A model generated the notes under the pieces. The model saw only the letters and a list, made by a program, of their open reading frames with translations, was not told where the DNA came from and did not search any database. Positions 7,135-14,097 of a DNA stretch of 15,862 nucleotides are shown here, one piece after another. The DNA is from an uncultured Collinsella sp. (GTDB lineage: Bacteria > Actinomycetota > Coriobacteriia > Coriobacteriales > Coriobacteriaceae), in assembly GCA_934654765.1 (NCBI GenBank), contig CAKUGX010000038.1:1-15862 (forward strand), given 5' to 3'. The stretch's first letter is position 1. Every line of letters starts with the position of its first letter. The translations under genes were made by a program, and so were the position numbers.

Positions 7135-7163
7135 TTGTTTGGTAAAGTGCAACGTGGTAGGGT
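7135..7163 (+). promoter_or_regulatory. Candidate promoter of the lysA-dapA-dapB-dapH operon
   Basis: TTGTTT at 7135-7140, a 17-base spacer, and TAGGGT at 7158-7163 preceded by TGG (extended -10 style). The start of transcription would fall at about 7170, a few bases before the aptamer begins. A perfect 7-bp inverted repeat GGTAAAG / CTTTACC (7141-7147 and 7164-7170) flanks the -10 and could be a regulator site. Confidence 0.4.
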
Positions 7164-7174
7164 CTTTACCACTT

Positions 7175-7332
7175 GATAGAGGCGCGGGCACGAAGAGCCG
7201 CGGGCGAGTCGGCAGACTTTGACCCCGTGGGGAGGCGAAACCCGCCGAACTGGGTTTTTCGGGCACGAACAGCCTGGTGGGCCTGTGGGAAACACCCACA
7301 GGACTGTCTGCAGCAATGCGGGAGCGCTATCC
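7175..7332 (+). promoter_or_regulatory. Lysine riboswitch (L box) aptamer
   Basis: The L-box conserved blocks appear in order: GATAGAGGCGC at the 5' end, GAGGCGAAACCCGCCGAA around 7231-7248, a hairpin with GGGTTTTTCGGGC, CCTGGTGGGCCTGTGGG with its complementary CCCACAGG around 7295-7304, then ACTGTC and finally GGAGCGCTATC. The closing helix P1 pairs GATAG (7175-7179) with CTATC (7327-7331). Lysine binding stabilises P1 and normally turns off downstream lysine genes. The location upstream of a lysA-dapA-dapB-dapH operon fits. I am confident of the family from motif order; the regulatory polarity is not proven by sequence. Confidence 0.93.
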
Positions 7333-7392
7333 GGACATTGGGTCCACGCTACGTGGATTCGGTGCGCCGATGGCGCCGTCTGGATAGCGAGG
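7325..7392 (+). promoter_or_regulatory. Riboswitch expression platform with alternative helix
   Basis: The 3' strand of P1 plus the next bases, CGCTATCCGGAC (7325-7336), can pair over 12 positions (one G-U) with GTCTGGATAGCG (7378-7389), which abuts the lysA Shine-Dalgarno GAGG (7389-7392). Inside lie two small hairpins, TCCACG/CGTGGA (7342-7356) and GCGCC/GGCGC. There is no T-tract, so this is not an ordinary intrinsic terminator. Confidence 0.5.
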
Positions 7393-7402
7393 TTTACGGG
7401 AC

Positions 7403-9712
7403 ATGGCACTGACCCCCAACGAGGCATACGCGGCCAAGCAGCCGTTTGTGGACAAGGAGACGCTCGAGCATATCGTCGAACAGTTCCCCACGCCGTTTCA
7501 TCTATACGACGAGGCGGGCATCCGCCGCAACATGCAAGAGGTGCGCGACGCCTTTGCGTGGAATCCGAGGTTTAAGGAGTACTTTGCCGTCAAGGCCAAC
7601 CCCAACCCGGCCCTTATCTCAATTCTCAACGAATACGGCTGCGGCTGCGATTGCTCGAGCTATACCGAGCTCATGATCGCCCGCTCGTTGGGCATCACCG
7701 GCCACGACATCATGTTCTCGTCCAACGACACGCCGGCGGCAGACTTTGAGCTTGCCGATAAGCTGGGCGCCATCGTCAATTTCGACGACATCAGCCATAT
7801 CGAGTTCTACGAGCGCGTCGCGGGCCCTATCCCCAAGACGGTGAGCTGCCGCTTTAACCCGGGCGGCCTGTTCCAGCTTTCCAACGGCATTATGGACAAC
7901 CCGGGCGATTCCAAGTACGGCATGACCACCGAGCAGCTCTTTGAGGCATTCCGCATGCTCAAGGCCAAGGGCGCCGAAAATTTTGGCATCCACGCCTTCC
8001 TTGCCAGCAACACCGTCACCAACGACTACTACCCCAAACTCGCACGCATCCTCTTTGAGCTTGCCGTGCGCTTGGAGCGCGAGACGGGCGCTCATGTCGC
8101 CTTCATTAACCTGTCCGGTGGCGTGGGCATCCCCTATCTGCCCGAGCAGCAGGCTAACGACATCCACGCCATCGGCGAGGGCGTACACGCAGCCTACGAC
8201 GAGATTCTGGTTCCCGCCGGCATGGGCGATGTGGCGATCTGCACCGAGATGGGCCGCTTTATGATGGGCCCCTACGGATGCCTGGTCACCAAGGCCATCC
8301 ACGAAAAGCAGATTTACAAGGACTATATCGGCGTCGACGCAAGCGCCGTCGATCTCATTCGCCCTGCCATGTATGGCGCCTACCACCACGTTACAGTGAT
8401 GGGCCAGCCGGGTGGCCCCGACAAGTCCGCAGCTCCCGTCACGAACACGTACGACATCACGGGTAACCTGTGCGAAAACAACGACAAGTTCGCCATCGAC
8501 CGTGAGCTGCCGCAGATCGACATGGGCGACCTGCTCGTGATCCACGACACCGGCGCGCATGGCTATTCCATGGGCTACAACTACAACGGGCGCCTGCGCT
8601 CTGCCGAGGTATTGCTGCGTCCCGACGGCTCGGCGGATCTTATCCGTCGTGCCGAGCGCCCGGGCGACTACTTCGCCACGCTCGACGTACTGCCGTGCGG
8701 ACGCGAGTTGCTGGCCAAATCGCGCGCCGAAAGCGCCCGCCGTCGTGCTCAGGACGAGCGTCTGGCAGTCGCTGCCCAATGGAACAAACGCATCCAGATC
8801 GCAGAAGCGAAGGAGAAGAATATGGATGTCCGCAATCTCGAGGGCTCGATCGTCGCCCTCGTCACGCCGTTTAAAAAGGACGGCAGCGTCGACTTTGACG
8901 CGCTCGAGCGCCTTATTGATTTCCATCTGCAAAATGGCACCGACGCCATCCTCACCCTAGGCACCACCGGCGAGAGCGCCACGATGACCGATGACGAGGA
9001 CAACTCCGTTGTTGCCGCCGTGGTCAAGCAGGTCGCAGGCCGTATCCCCGTCATCGCCGGCTCGGGCTCCAACTCCACACAGACGATGCTCACCAAGTCG
9101 CTCACCTACCAGGGTCTGGGCGCCGACGGCTTACTGCTCATCACCCCCTACTACAACAAGTCCAACGAAGAGGGCATCTACCAGCACTTTAAGACCGTGG
9201 CCGACGCCGTGGACATCCCCTGCATCCTGTACAACATTCCCGGCCGTTGCGGTTGCGGCATCAGCGAGCGCAATGTCGAGCGCCTTGCAGCACATCCCAA
9301 CATCATGGGCATCAAGGAGGCCTCGGGCAACGTAGCCTATGCCGCAAAGATCGCGCACCTGCTGTCCGACGACTTCCGCATGTATTCGGGCGAGGACGCG
9401 CTGACCGTACCGCTCATGAGCCTGGGCGCCTCGGGCACCATCAGCGTGTGGGCCGATGTTCAGCCGCAACTCGTGCACGACATGTGCCGCGCCTACCTGG
9501 ACGGCGACGTGGAGCGCGCCCGCGACATCCAGATTGCCGGCCAGCCGCTCATCAACGCCCTCTTTAGCGAGGTCAACCCCATCCCCGTCAAGGAAGCACT
9601 CGCCCAGATGGGCATGATCGAGGCAAACTACCGCATGCCGTTGTGCCCCATGGCAGACGACACGCGCGCCACACTTACCGATGCTCTGAAGGGAGCTGGT
9701 CTGCTTGATTAA
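7403..9712 (+). CDS. lysA-dapA: Diaminopimelate decarboxylase - dihydrodipicolinate synthase fusion ORF
   Basis: One frame of 769 codons with no stop between two complete enzymes. Residues 1-473 are a PLP-dependent LysA that makes lysine from meso-diaminopimelate: PLP Lys64 in YFAVKANPNP, glycine loop LSGGVGIPY (237-245), CTEMGRFMMGPYG (280-292), CENND (357-361) and GYSMGYNYNGRLRSAEVLL near 387-405. It belongs to a divergent LysA type with HAFLASNT in place of the usual HIGSQ. After the last family motif (LIRRAERPGDYFATL, about 413-427) comes a helical, Arg/Ala/Glu-rich tail (about 428-473) that could serve as linker. Residues 474-769 are a full-length DapA. GAGG lies 10 bases before the ATG. 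Directly downstream of a lysine riboswitch and overlapping dapB. A lost stop codon, true bifunctional protein or sequencing error are the possible readings; the frame is unbroken as given. Confidence 0.85.
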   Translation: MALTPNEAYAAKQPFVDKETLEHIVEQFPTPFHLYDEAGIRRNMQEVRDAFAWNPRFKEYFAVKANPNPALISILNEYGCGCDCSSYTELMIARSLGITGHDIMFSSNDTPAADFELADKLGAIVNFDDISHIEFYERVAGPIPKTVSCRFNPGGLFQLSNGIMDNPGDSKYGMTTEQLFEAFRMLKAKGAENFGIHAFLASNTVTNDYYPKLARILFELAVRLERETGAHVAFINLSGGVGIPYLPEQQANDIHAIGEGVHAAYDEILVPAGMGDVAICTEMGRFMMGPYGCLVTKAIHEKQIYKDYIGVDASAVDLIRPAMYGAYHHVTVMGQPGGPDKSAAPVTNTYDITGNLCENNDKFAIDRELPQIDMGDLLVIHDTGAHGYSMGYNYNGRLRSAEVLLRPDGSADLIRRAERPGDYFATLDVLPCGRELLAKSRAESARRRAQDERLAVAAQWNKRIQIAEAKEKNMDVRNLEGSIVALVTPFKKDGSVDFDALERLIDFHLQNGTDAILTLGTTGESATMTDDEDNSVVAAVVKQVAGRIPVIAGSGSNSTQTMLTKSLTYQGLGADGLLLITPYYNKSNEEGIYQHFKTVADAVDIPCILYNIPGRCGCGISERNVERLAAHPNIMGIKEASGNVAYAAKIAHLLSDDFRMYSGEDALTVPLMSLGASGTISVWADVQPQLVHDMCRAYLDGDVERARDIQIAGQPLINALFSEVNPIPVKEALAQMGMIEANYRMPLCPMADDTRATLTDALKGAGLLD
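8822..9712 (+). CDS. dapA: 4-hydroxy-tetrahydrodipicolinate synthase, internal start within the fusion ORF
   Basis: The DapA part begins at an ATG preceded by AAGGAG 6 bases upstream, a near-perfect ribosome binding site in the same frame as lysA. Free DapA of 296 residues, the normal family length, is therefore expected whether or not the fusion is made. Motifs: GTTGES (47-52), PYYNK (109-113), the catalytic Tyr in ILYNIPGR (Tyr137, Arg142) and the Schiff-base Lys in GIKEASG (Lys165). It condenses pyruvate with aspartate semialdehyde, the first committed step to diaminopimelate and lysine. Its stop codon at 9710-9712 overlaps the dapB start. Listed separately because the sequence supports independent initiation. 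Confidence 0.85.
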   Translation: MDVRNLEGSIVALVTPFKKDGSVDFDALERLIDFHLQNGTDAILTLGTTGESATMTDDEDNSVVAAVVKQVAGRIPVIAGSGSNSTQTMLTKSLTYQGLGADGLLLITPYYNKSNEEGIYQHFKTVADAVDIPCILYNIPGRCGCGISERNVERLAAHPNIMGIKEASGNVAYAAKIAHLLSDDFRMYSGEDALTVPLMSLGASGTISVWADVQPQLVHDMCRAYLDGDVERARDIQIAGQPLINALFSEVNPIPVKEALAQMGMIEANYRMPLCPMADDTRATLTDALKGAGLLD

Positions 9713-10445
9713 GACTGTCATTATGGGAACGGGCCGCATGGGCTCGCTCATCCGCACTACCGCCGAAGGCATTATCGACGCCGCCGGGCAGCCCGTTTTT
9801 GATATCGTGGCCCAGATCGGTTTTGATCTGTCCGAGCTCGAGAGCGCCCCGGCAGCCGACGTCATCATCGACTTCTCGAACGTCGTGACCTTCGATGCCG
9901 TCGTCGCCTATGTCGAGCGCACAGGCGCCGCGTTGGTCTCGGGTACCACGGGCTACACACCCGAGCAGATGGACCGCCTGCACGAGCTGGGCCAAAACGC
10001 CCGCGTCATGCACTCGGGCAACTACTCCATCGGCATCGCCGCCCTGCGTCACCTGGTGGCCCAGGCCACACGCGAGCTGCCCGGCTTTGACTGCGAGATC
10101 GTCGAGACACACCACAACCAAAAGGTCGATGCCCCCAGCGGCACCGCCAAGCTGCTGCTCGACGCCGTGGTCGAGGCCGAGCCCGATGCTGGTTATCACC
10201 CCGTCTACGGTCGCGAGGGCATGTGCGGCGCGCGCGACCCCAAGGAAATCGGCATGCACTCATTGCGCGGCGGCACCGTCGCCGGCGTGCACGAGGTGAG
10301 CTTCTTTGGCCAGGACGAGGAGGTCACGCTCACCCACCGCGCCACGAGCCGCCAGATCTTCGTCAACGGCGCCCTGGCCGCCGCTCAGAAGCTCGTCGTC
10401 CGCGACCCCGGCTTCTACAGCTTCGACCAGGTCATGTTTGCCTAA
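9705..10445 (+). CDS. dapB: 4-hydroxy-tetrahydrodipicolinate reductase
   Basis: 246 residues. It reduces the DapA product with NAD(P)H to tetrahydrodipicolinate. Seen: the nucleotide-binding MGTGRMG (7-13), SGTTGYT (79-85), and the active-site signature ETHHNQKVDAPSGTAK (His136/His137, Lys140, SGT 145-147). The start is a TTG that overlaps the dapA stop by 8 bases, with AAGGGAG at 9689-9695, giving translational coupling; an in-frame ATG at 9723 would cut off the first strand of the Rossmann fold and is rejected. At the short end of the DapB size range but complete. Confidence 0.93.
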   Translation: MIKTVIMGTGRMGSLIRTTAEGIIDAAGQPVFDIVAQIGFDLSELESAPAADVIIDFSNVVTFDAVVAYVERTGAALVSGTTGYTPEQMDRLHELGQNARVMHSGNYSIGIAALRHLVAQATRELPGFDCEIVETHHNQKVDAPSGTAKLLLDAVVEAEPDAGYHPVYGREGMCGARDPKEIGMHSLRGGTVAGVHEVSFFGQDEEVTLTHRATSRQIFVNGALAAAQKLVVRDPGFYSFDQVMFA

Positions 10446-10484
10446 CCAATCATTAACCAAGTCCACGTAAAGGAGAAACAAGAT

Positions 10485-11204
10485 ATGAGCAACGCAGCCG
10501 AGATGGATGCACAGGAGATTATCAACTACATCGCCACCGCGCCCAAGAAGACGCCCGTCAAACTGTATGTGCGCGAGAAGCCCGGTATGAAGGTTGCCTG
10601 GGGCGATGCACACGTCTACGGCGGCCGCCGCGGCAAGACCGTCTTTGGCGACTGGGACGAGCTCAAGGCCATCCTCGATGCCAACGCCGACTCTATCGAC
10701 TACTACGACGTCGAGAACGACTGCCGTAACTCCGCCGTTCCCATGCTCGACCTTAAGGGCATCAACGCCCGCATCGAGCCGGGCGCGATCATCCGCGACC
10801 GCGTCGAGATTGGCGACCGCGCCGTCATCATGATGGGCGCCATCATCAACATCGGCTCCGTTATCGGCGAGGGCTCCATGATCGATATGGGTGCCGTGCT
10901 AGGCGGCCGCGCCACCGTGGGCAAGAACTGCCACATCGGCGCCGGCACCGTGCTTGCAGGCGTCGTTGAGCCCGCGAGCGCCACGCCCGTCATCATCGAG
11001 GACGATGTCATGATTGGCGCCAACGCCGTGGTCCTGGAGGGCGTGCGTGTGGGTAAGGGCGCCGTCGTGGCTGCCGGCGCCGTATGCGTCGAGGACGTCC
11101 CTGCCGGCGCCGTCGTGGCCGGCGTTCCCGCCCGCGTCATCAAGATGCGCGACGCCCAGACCGACAGCAAGACCGGCCTGGAGGAAGGCCTGCGTCAACT
11201 CTAG
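10485..11204 (+). CDS. dapH: Tetrahydrodipicolinate N-acetyltransferase
   Basis: 239 residues, the size of Bacillus DapH. The N-terminal part ([20 protein letters not shown]) and the phrase [20 protein letters not shown] match that family, and most of the C-terminal half is a left-handed beta-helix of hexapeptide repeats ([51 protein letters not shown], ending in [11 protein letters not shown]). It acetylates tetrahydrodipicolinate with acetyl-CoA, committing the cell to the acetyl branch of diaminopimelate synthesis; DapD (succinyl) is less likely because of the family-specific N-terminus. AAGGAG precedes the ATG by 9 bases. Last gene of the riboswitch operon, 39 bases after dapB, followed by a strong terminator. 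Confidence 0.95.
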   Translation: MSNAAEMDAQEIINYIATAPKKTPVKLYVREKPGMKVAWGDAHVYGGRRGKTVFGDWDELKAILDANADSIDYYDVENDCRNSAVPMLDLKGINARIEPGAIIRDRVEIGDRAVIMMGAIINIGSVIGEGSMIDMGAVLGGRATVGKNCHIGAGTVLAGVVEPASATPVIIEDDVMIGANAVVLEGVRVGKGAVVAAGAVCVEDVPAGAVVAGVPARVIKMRDAQTDSKTGLEEGLRQL

Positions 11205-11243
11205 AGGCGTGTCAGCCTGCAGCGCAATTCAATCCCAAGAAAT

Positions 11244-11280
11244 AAGGCCGAAGCCCAATCTGGGGCTTCGGCCTTTCTTT
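11244..11280. terminator. Bidirectional rho-independent terminator after dapH
   Basis: Perfect 13-bp stem AAGGCCGAAGCCC / GGGCTTCGGCCTT (11244-11256 and 11263-11275) with a 6-base loop, followed by TCTTT on the plus strand and by TTATTTCTT on the minus strand. It ends the dap operon and can also end the convergent antitoxin gene, whose stop is at 11279. Confidence 0.9.
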
Positions 11281-11620
11281 ATCTCAGGGTTCCGTCGTAT
11301 TCAACCATGGTGAGTTGCTTTGGCAAGGGTTCCTCGGGGGTTAAAGCGTCTTCAAACGGAATAAACTCGTGCGGTCCATTTTTGATTCGATCGGCGGCGA
11401 TACGATCAATCTCGAGCTCACGCAGGTACTGCAGCGCACCATACATTTCCTCATAGGCAGCGTAGTCGATAATCACGGTATCGATATCGTTATGATCGGC
11501 GATAAACTGCGGCGCGCGCTTAGCACGCTTGCGAACGGCAGATAAGGACTTGCTCGCTTCGGTAGCAGAAACTACCTGATCTTTTGTAAACACCGGCTTT
11601 TCCAGAACAAGTGGGGACAT
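11279..11620 (-). CDS. Solitary Phd/YefM-type antitoxin
   Basis: 113 residues from the ATG at 11620, which has GGAGG 6 bases upstream; the longer frame to 11668 reads into a palindrome and is rejected. The core VVSATEASKSLSAVRKRAK, APQFIADHNDIDTVIIDYAA and YEEMYGALQYLRELE is the Phd/YefM fold: N-terminal DNA-binding strand/helix with the early S.TEa...ls.v...A pattern, a V-I-I-x-Y strand, then the long helix that wraps a toxin. The C-terminal tail (about 75-113) is acidic and Pro-rich. No RelE/YoeB/Doc-like toxin lies on either side: downstream is the dap terminator, upstream the nucleoid protein gene. It may be an orphan antitoxin or plain regulator. The palindrome just upstream is its likely operator. 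Confidence 0.72.
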   Translation of the reverse strand: MSPLVLEKPVFTKDQVVSATEASKSLSAVRKRAKRAPQFIADHNDIDTVIIDYAAYEEMYGALQYLRELEIDRIAADRIKNGPHEFIPFEDALTPEEPLPKQLTMVEYDGTLR

Positions 11621-11637
11621 TTGTACCTCCGAAAAAT

Positions 11638-11683
11638 AATCTGGATTATATTTCAAAGTATACTTCAAAATATAATCCAGATT
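11638..11683. repeat. 46-bp near-perfect AT-rich palindrome
   Basis: Arms of 16 bp (AATCTGGATTATATTT and its complement at 11668-11683), then a two-pair mismatch, then a central perfect AAGTATACTT (11656-11665). It lies 18 bases upstream of the antitoxin ATG and 24 bases downstream of the nucleoid-protein stop. On the minus strand it is followed by ATTATTTTT, so the RNA could act as a terminator for the upstream gene; as DNA it could be the antitoxin operator. Confidence 0.75.
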
Positions 11684-11706
11684 TCCCTTCGGAAGAAACT
11701 ATTGCC

Positions 11707-12711
11707 CTATCGATTCTCGATGCTGCCGATGTTTTTGAGCTCGATGGAGATGAGGCCGTTGGGTTCGTTGACGAACTCGATGTACTCGGAGTTCGAGCCC
11801 ATCTCGGCCGGAAAGCTGATCTCGATGCCCGTATCGGTACGAATCTTGTGGTTGCGCACGGCCGCACGCTCGACCTGCTTGCGCTCCACGGGCACACGCT
11901 CGGGCACCTTCTCTTCGGTCAGCGCCGCACGCACGCTCTCCTTGATGACCGGCTCGTCCTCAAAGACCTCATCGACGATATCCCAGGGCGGCAGTTCCTC
12001 GTCATCCTCAACCTTCTCGGCAACGGCAGCCTTAACCTTAGCGAGCGCTACGGCCGTATTGGCACCGTGCTCCTCGGCGACCTCCTCGACCACACGCGTA
12101 ACGGTGTCGATAACTTCCTTGCCCGACACGCCCGTATCGCACTGCAGCAGACCGTCGGGAATGAGCATACGGTCCTCGCCGGCAATCTTGCGTTTCTTGT
12201 CCACATAGCCGATCTCCATGGTGCTCGCGCGCACGATGGCATAGCTCGGCACCTTTTGCGAAGGGTTCGGCAGAATGGCGTAGTGACGCGCGATGTCGTT
12301 GCGTACCTCGCCCTCCTCGCGGCCCACCTCGTGCATAAAGGCCTGTTTGGAGCCCAGCAGCATCACGGCAAACCAGCGGGCATCCTCGTCGTCGTCAAAG
12401 TCGGCCACGAGCACATCGGTGGACTCGGCTTTTTCGGCCTTGGTAAGCTCGGAGGAAATGAACTCCGCAATCTGCTGCGACAGGTCTACGAACTCGCGCT
12501 CGCCAAAGAAATAGCCCTTGAGCTCGCCGCCAAACGCAGAGTTCTCGGCAAACGTGGCGCGCTTATTGTCGGCCGAAGTGCGTGCGCGGCGCAGATGCGT
12601 GGTCACAAAGTTGCGCACGGTACGGCTCTCGATATCGAGCTCGCGCTGGCTCATGACGTTGACGGCAGAGTCAAAGTCCAGGATATGTAGAATCGCGTGA
12701 TTGATTTTCAT
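11707..12711 (-). CDS. 37-kDa nucleoid-associated protein (NdpA/YejK family)
   Basis: 334 residues from the ATG at 12711 (an ATG at 12720 is also in frame; neither has a strong ribosome binding site, and family members start near MKINHAILHILD). The opening INHAILHILDFDS, the segment ARWFAVMLLGSKQAFMHEV, and the closing DTGIEISFPAEMGSNSEYIEFVN followed by ISIELKNI match the NA37/NdpA nucleoid-associated family. Members bind DNA or the nucleoid, with poorly known function; cytoplasmic. A charged Glu/Asp/Val-rich section (about 205-275) is a probable helical insert. It stands between the repeat at 12788 and the palindrome at 11638 and may be a single-gene unit. Confidence 0.82.
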   Translation of the reverse strand: MKINHAILHILDFDSAVNVMSQRELDIESRTVRNFVTTHLRRARTSADNKRATFAENSAFGGELKGYFFGEREFVDLSQQIAEFISSELTKAEKAESTDVLVADFDDDEDARWFAVMLLGSKQAFMHEVGREEGEVRNDIARHYAILPNPSQKVPSYAIVRASTMEIGYVDKKRKIAGEDRMLIPDGLLQCDTGVSGKEVIDTVTRVVEEVAEEHGANTAVALAKVKAAVAEKVEDDEELPPWDIVDEVFEDEPVIKESVRAALTEEKVPERVPVERKQVERAAVRNHKIRTDTGIEISFPAEMGSNSEYIEFVNEPNGLISIELKNIGSIENR

Positions 12712-12787
12712 ATACGGCATTCCGTTCTAGATCGATTTCGGCACGAACCAGTATAGCGGTCGAGCCCGCCCCAGGCGCATCGAAGCT

Positions 12788-12819
12788 TGGTGCATCGGGG
12801 ACAGGTTGCTTTGCGCCAA
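12788..12819. repeat. 32-bp REP-like repeat, copy A
   Basis: Begins TGGTGCATCGGGGACAGG and ends TTGCGCCAA. It is identical to copy B (14001-14032) at 28 of 32 positions, counted by eye. The ends TGGTGCA / TGCGCCA form an imperfect 7-bp inverted repeat. It lies 3 bases past the stop codon of the Mbeg1-like gene. Confidence 0.75.
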
Positions 12820-12822
12820 TGG

Positions 12823-13983
12823 CTAGCGCAGGAGCTCGGACTGCCAAGCCTCGAGCTGTTCTGCCAAACTCTTGCCGGCAGCGGGCATGTCGATCTGGGG
12901 TCGTTTGGGCAGCAGCGCGCATTTAAGGATTGCCACGATGGTCTGCGAGACAAAGCGTCGCGTATCCTCGTCAAAGCCTTGCGCGGCCTGGAGCATCACG
13001 GGCAGGCTCTCGCGCAGATTCCCGGCGATATCCGCAAACCGCTCAGCACCCGTAGCCTCAAACACGGAGAACAACGCATCTACAAAACGCTCGCGCTCGC
13101 TAGGTGACACTGCAAGCAGCATCTCGCGAATGGAGCCATCAACGTATCGAGCACCGGCGGACAGGCGCTCACAGTACACGAAGTCGCGATCATCAACCAC
13201 CCAGCTAAAGGGATTATGCTGCAGCAGGCTGAACTCGGTGCTCTCAACGATGGCATAGTCCTCCTGTGTCTCGAACATCATGCCGAAGATCGACGACCGA
13301 GGTAGCGTCTTGTCGATTCGACCGGAAAGATCGGCAAAGGCGTTGCCGTTCAGAAACTCCTCGACGAAGCCCGGACCATCATGGGAATACACCCGTTCGA
13401 TTCGATCACGGGCGACATCGGAGCACATCGCCGCACCGTACACCGCAAGGTTTCCACCCTTGGAATGACCTCCGCACAAAAGCGCCCCGTCAATCGCATC
13501 CGCCGCCTCGTCCACATAGCGCGCCGAAGATTCCTGGGAGGGCACGGGACACCGGAACGCCATGTTGAAGTCCTCTTTCCAGCCCACAATCGTGCTGTCG
13601 GTCCCCCGGAAGGAAAGATAGCTAAACCCCGCCGGAAACCGGAACGCCATGGCTGCAAACTGCTCTGTCGCCACCACATCGCTCACGGCACGATAGCCGC
13701 AAACGTGCACGCCACGGTAGCGAGGGCTTGCTGCCACGGCCTCCAATAAGGCCCTGCTCCCCTCTGGATCCCACAGATCGCCAATCATGTCCCGGTAGCA
13801 CTCGGCACGAAGCAGCTCGCGTACGTCTAGGCCCTGCCAGTTCGTCAGCTCCGCCATAACACCCGGCAAACGCAAATAGGACAACCACGCAAAGACCAGG
13901 CTATCCACCGCGCAGAACGGCCGTTCCTCAAACGGGTCAAACGCCGTCTGGGCATAGGTCAAAAAATTAGGCGAATCCGACAT
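12823..13983 (-). CDS. Mbeg1-like (DUF2974) alpha/beta-hydrolase-fold protein
   Basis: 386 residues. An N-terminal AVDSLVFAWLSYL leads to VATEQFAAMAFRF and YLSFRGTDSTIVGWKEDFNMAF, then the nucleophile elbow GGHSKGGNLAVYGA with Ser174. This is the lipase-like pattern of the DUF2974/Mbeg1 family found in Firmicutes and Actinobacteria; the RGTD strand and WKEDF are family hallmarks. The catalytic Ser is intact; a later HDGPGF (about 216-221) carries a possible acid residue. There is no signal peptide, so it is probably cytoplasmic. The substrate is unknown; a lipase- or esterase-like activity is inferred from the fold. GGGAGG lies 3 bases before the ATG, a close spacing. The gene is bracketed by two copies of a 32-bp repeat. 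Confidence 0.8.
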   Translation of the reverse strand: MSDSPNFLTYAQTAFDPFEERPFCAVDSLVFAWLSYLRLPGVMAELTNWQGLDVRELLRAECYRDMIGDLWDPEGSRALLEAVAASPRYRGVHVCGYRAVSDVVATEQFAAMAFRFPAGFSYLSFRGTDSTIVGWKEDFNMAFRCPVPSQESSARYVDEAADAIDGALLCGGHSKGGNLAVYGAAMCSDVARDRIERVYSHDGPGFVEEFLNGNAFADLSGRIDKTLPRSSIFGMMFETQEDYAIVESTEFSLLQHNPFSWVVDDRDFVYCERLSAGARYVDGSIREMLLAVSPSERERFVDALFSVFEATGAERFADIAGNLRESLPVMLQAAQGFDEDTRRFVSQTIVAILKCALLPKRPQIDMPAAGKSLAEQLEAWQSELLR

Positions 13984-14000
13984 GGCCCTCCCATCAACTA

Positions 14001-14032
14001 TGGTGCATTGGGGTCAGGTTACTTTGCACCAA
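14001..14032. repeat. 32-bp REP-like repeat, copy B
   Basis: Begins TGGTGCATTGGGGTCAGG and ends TTGCACCAA, with perfect 7-bp terminal inverted repeat TGGTGCA / TGCACCA. Same orientation as copy A. It lies 17 bases upstream of the Mbeg1-like start codon and overlaps the T-tract of the ldh terminator by 2 bases. Confidence 0.75.
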
Positions 14033-14066
14033 AAAGGCGCCCGGGCCGTGTGGGCTCGGACGCCTT
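14031..14066 (-). terminator. Rho-independent terminator of ldh
   Basis: On the minus strand AAGGCG, then CCGAGCCC and its near complement ending CGCCTT (stem between 14034-14039 and 14061-14066, with one mismatch and one G-U further in), followed by TTTTT (14031-14035). It starts about 30 bases after the ldh stop. Confidence 0.82.
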
Positions 14067-14097
14067 CATTGTAGCTTTTCGCTCTAGCGAGCTTGAT

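Noticed and set aside
6071..7222. 383-residue open frame on the plus strand
   Set aside because: Antisense to the M20 hydrolase, whose metal-binding motifs are clear; it also extends into the riboswitch leader.
7342..7378. Intrinsic terminator in the lysine riboswitch platform
   Set aside because: The two small hairpins there have no following T-tract, so a standard terminator is not supported.
7619..8932. 437-residue open frame on the minus strand
   Set aside because: It lies antisense within the lysA-dapA coding region, has Val/Gly/Ala-rich composition typical of an opposite-strand frame in GC-rich genes, and has no domain or ribosome binding site.
11611..12690. 359-residue open frame on the plus strand
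   Set aside because: Antisense to the nucleoid-associated protein gene; His/Leu/Gly-rich shadow without motifs, while the minus-strand frame matches a known family.
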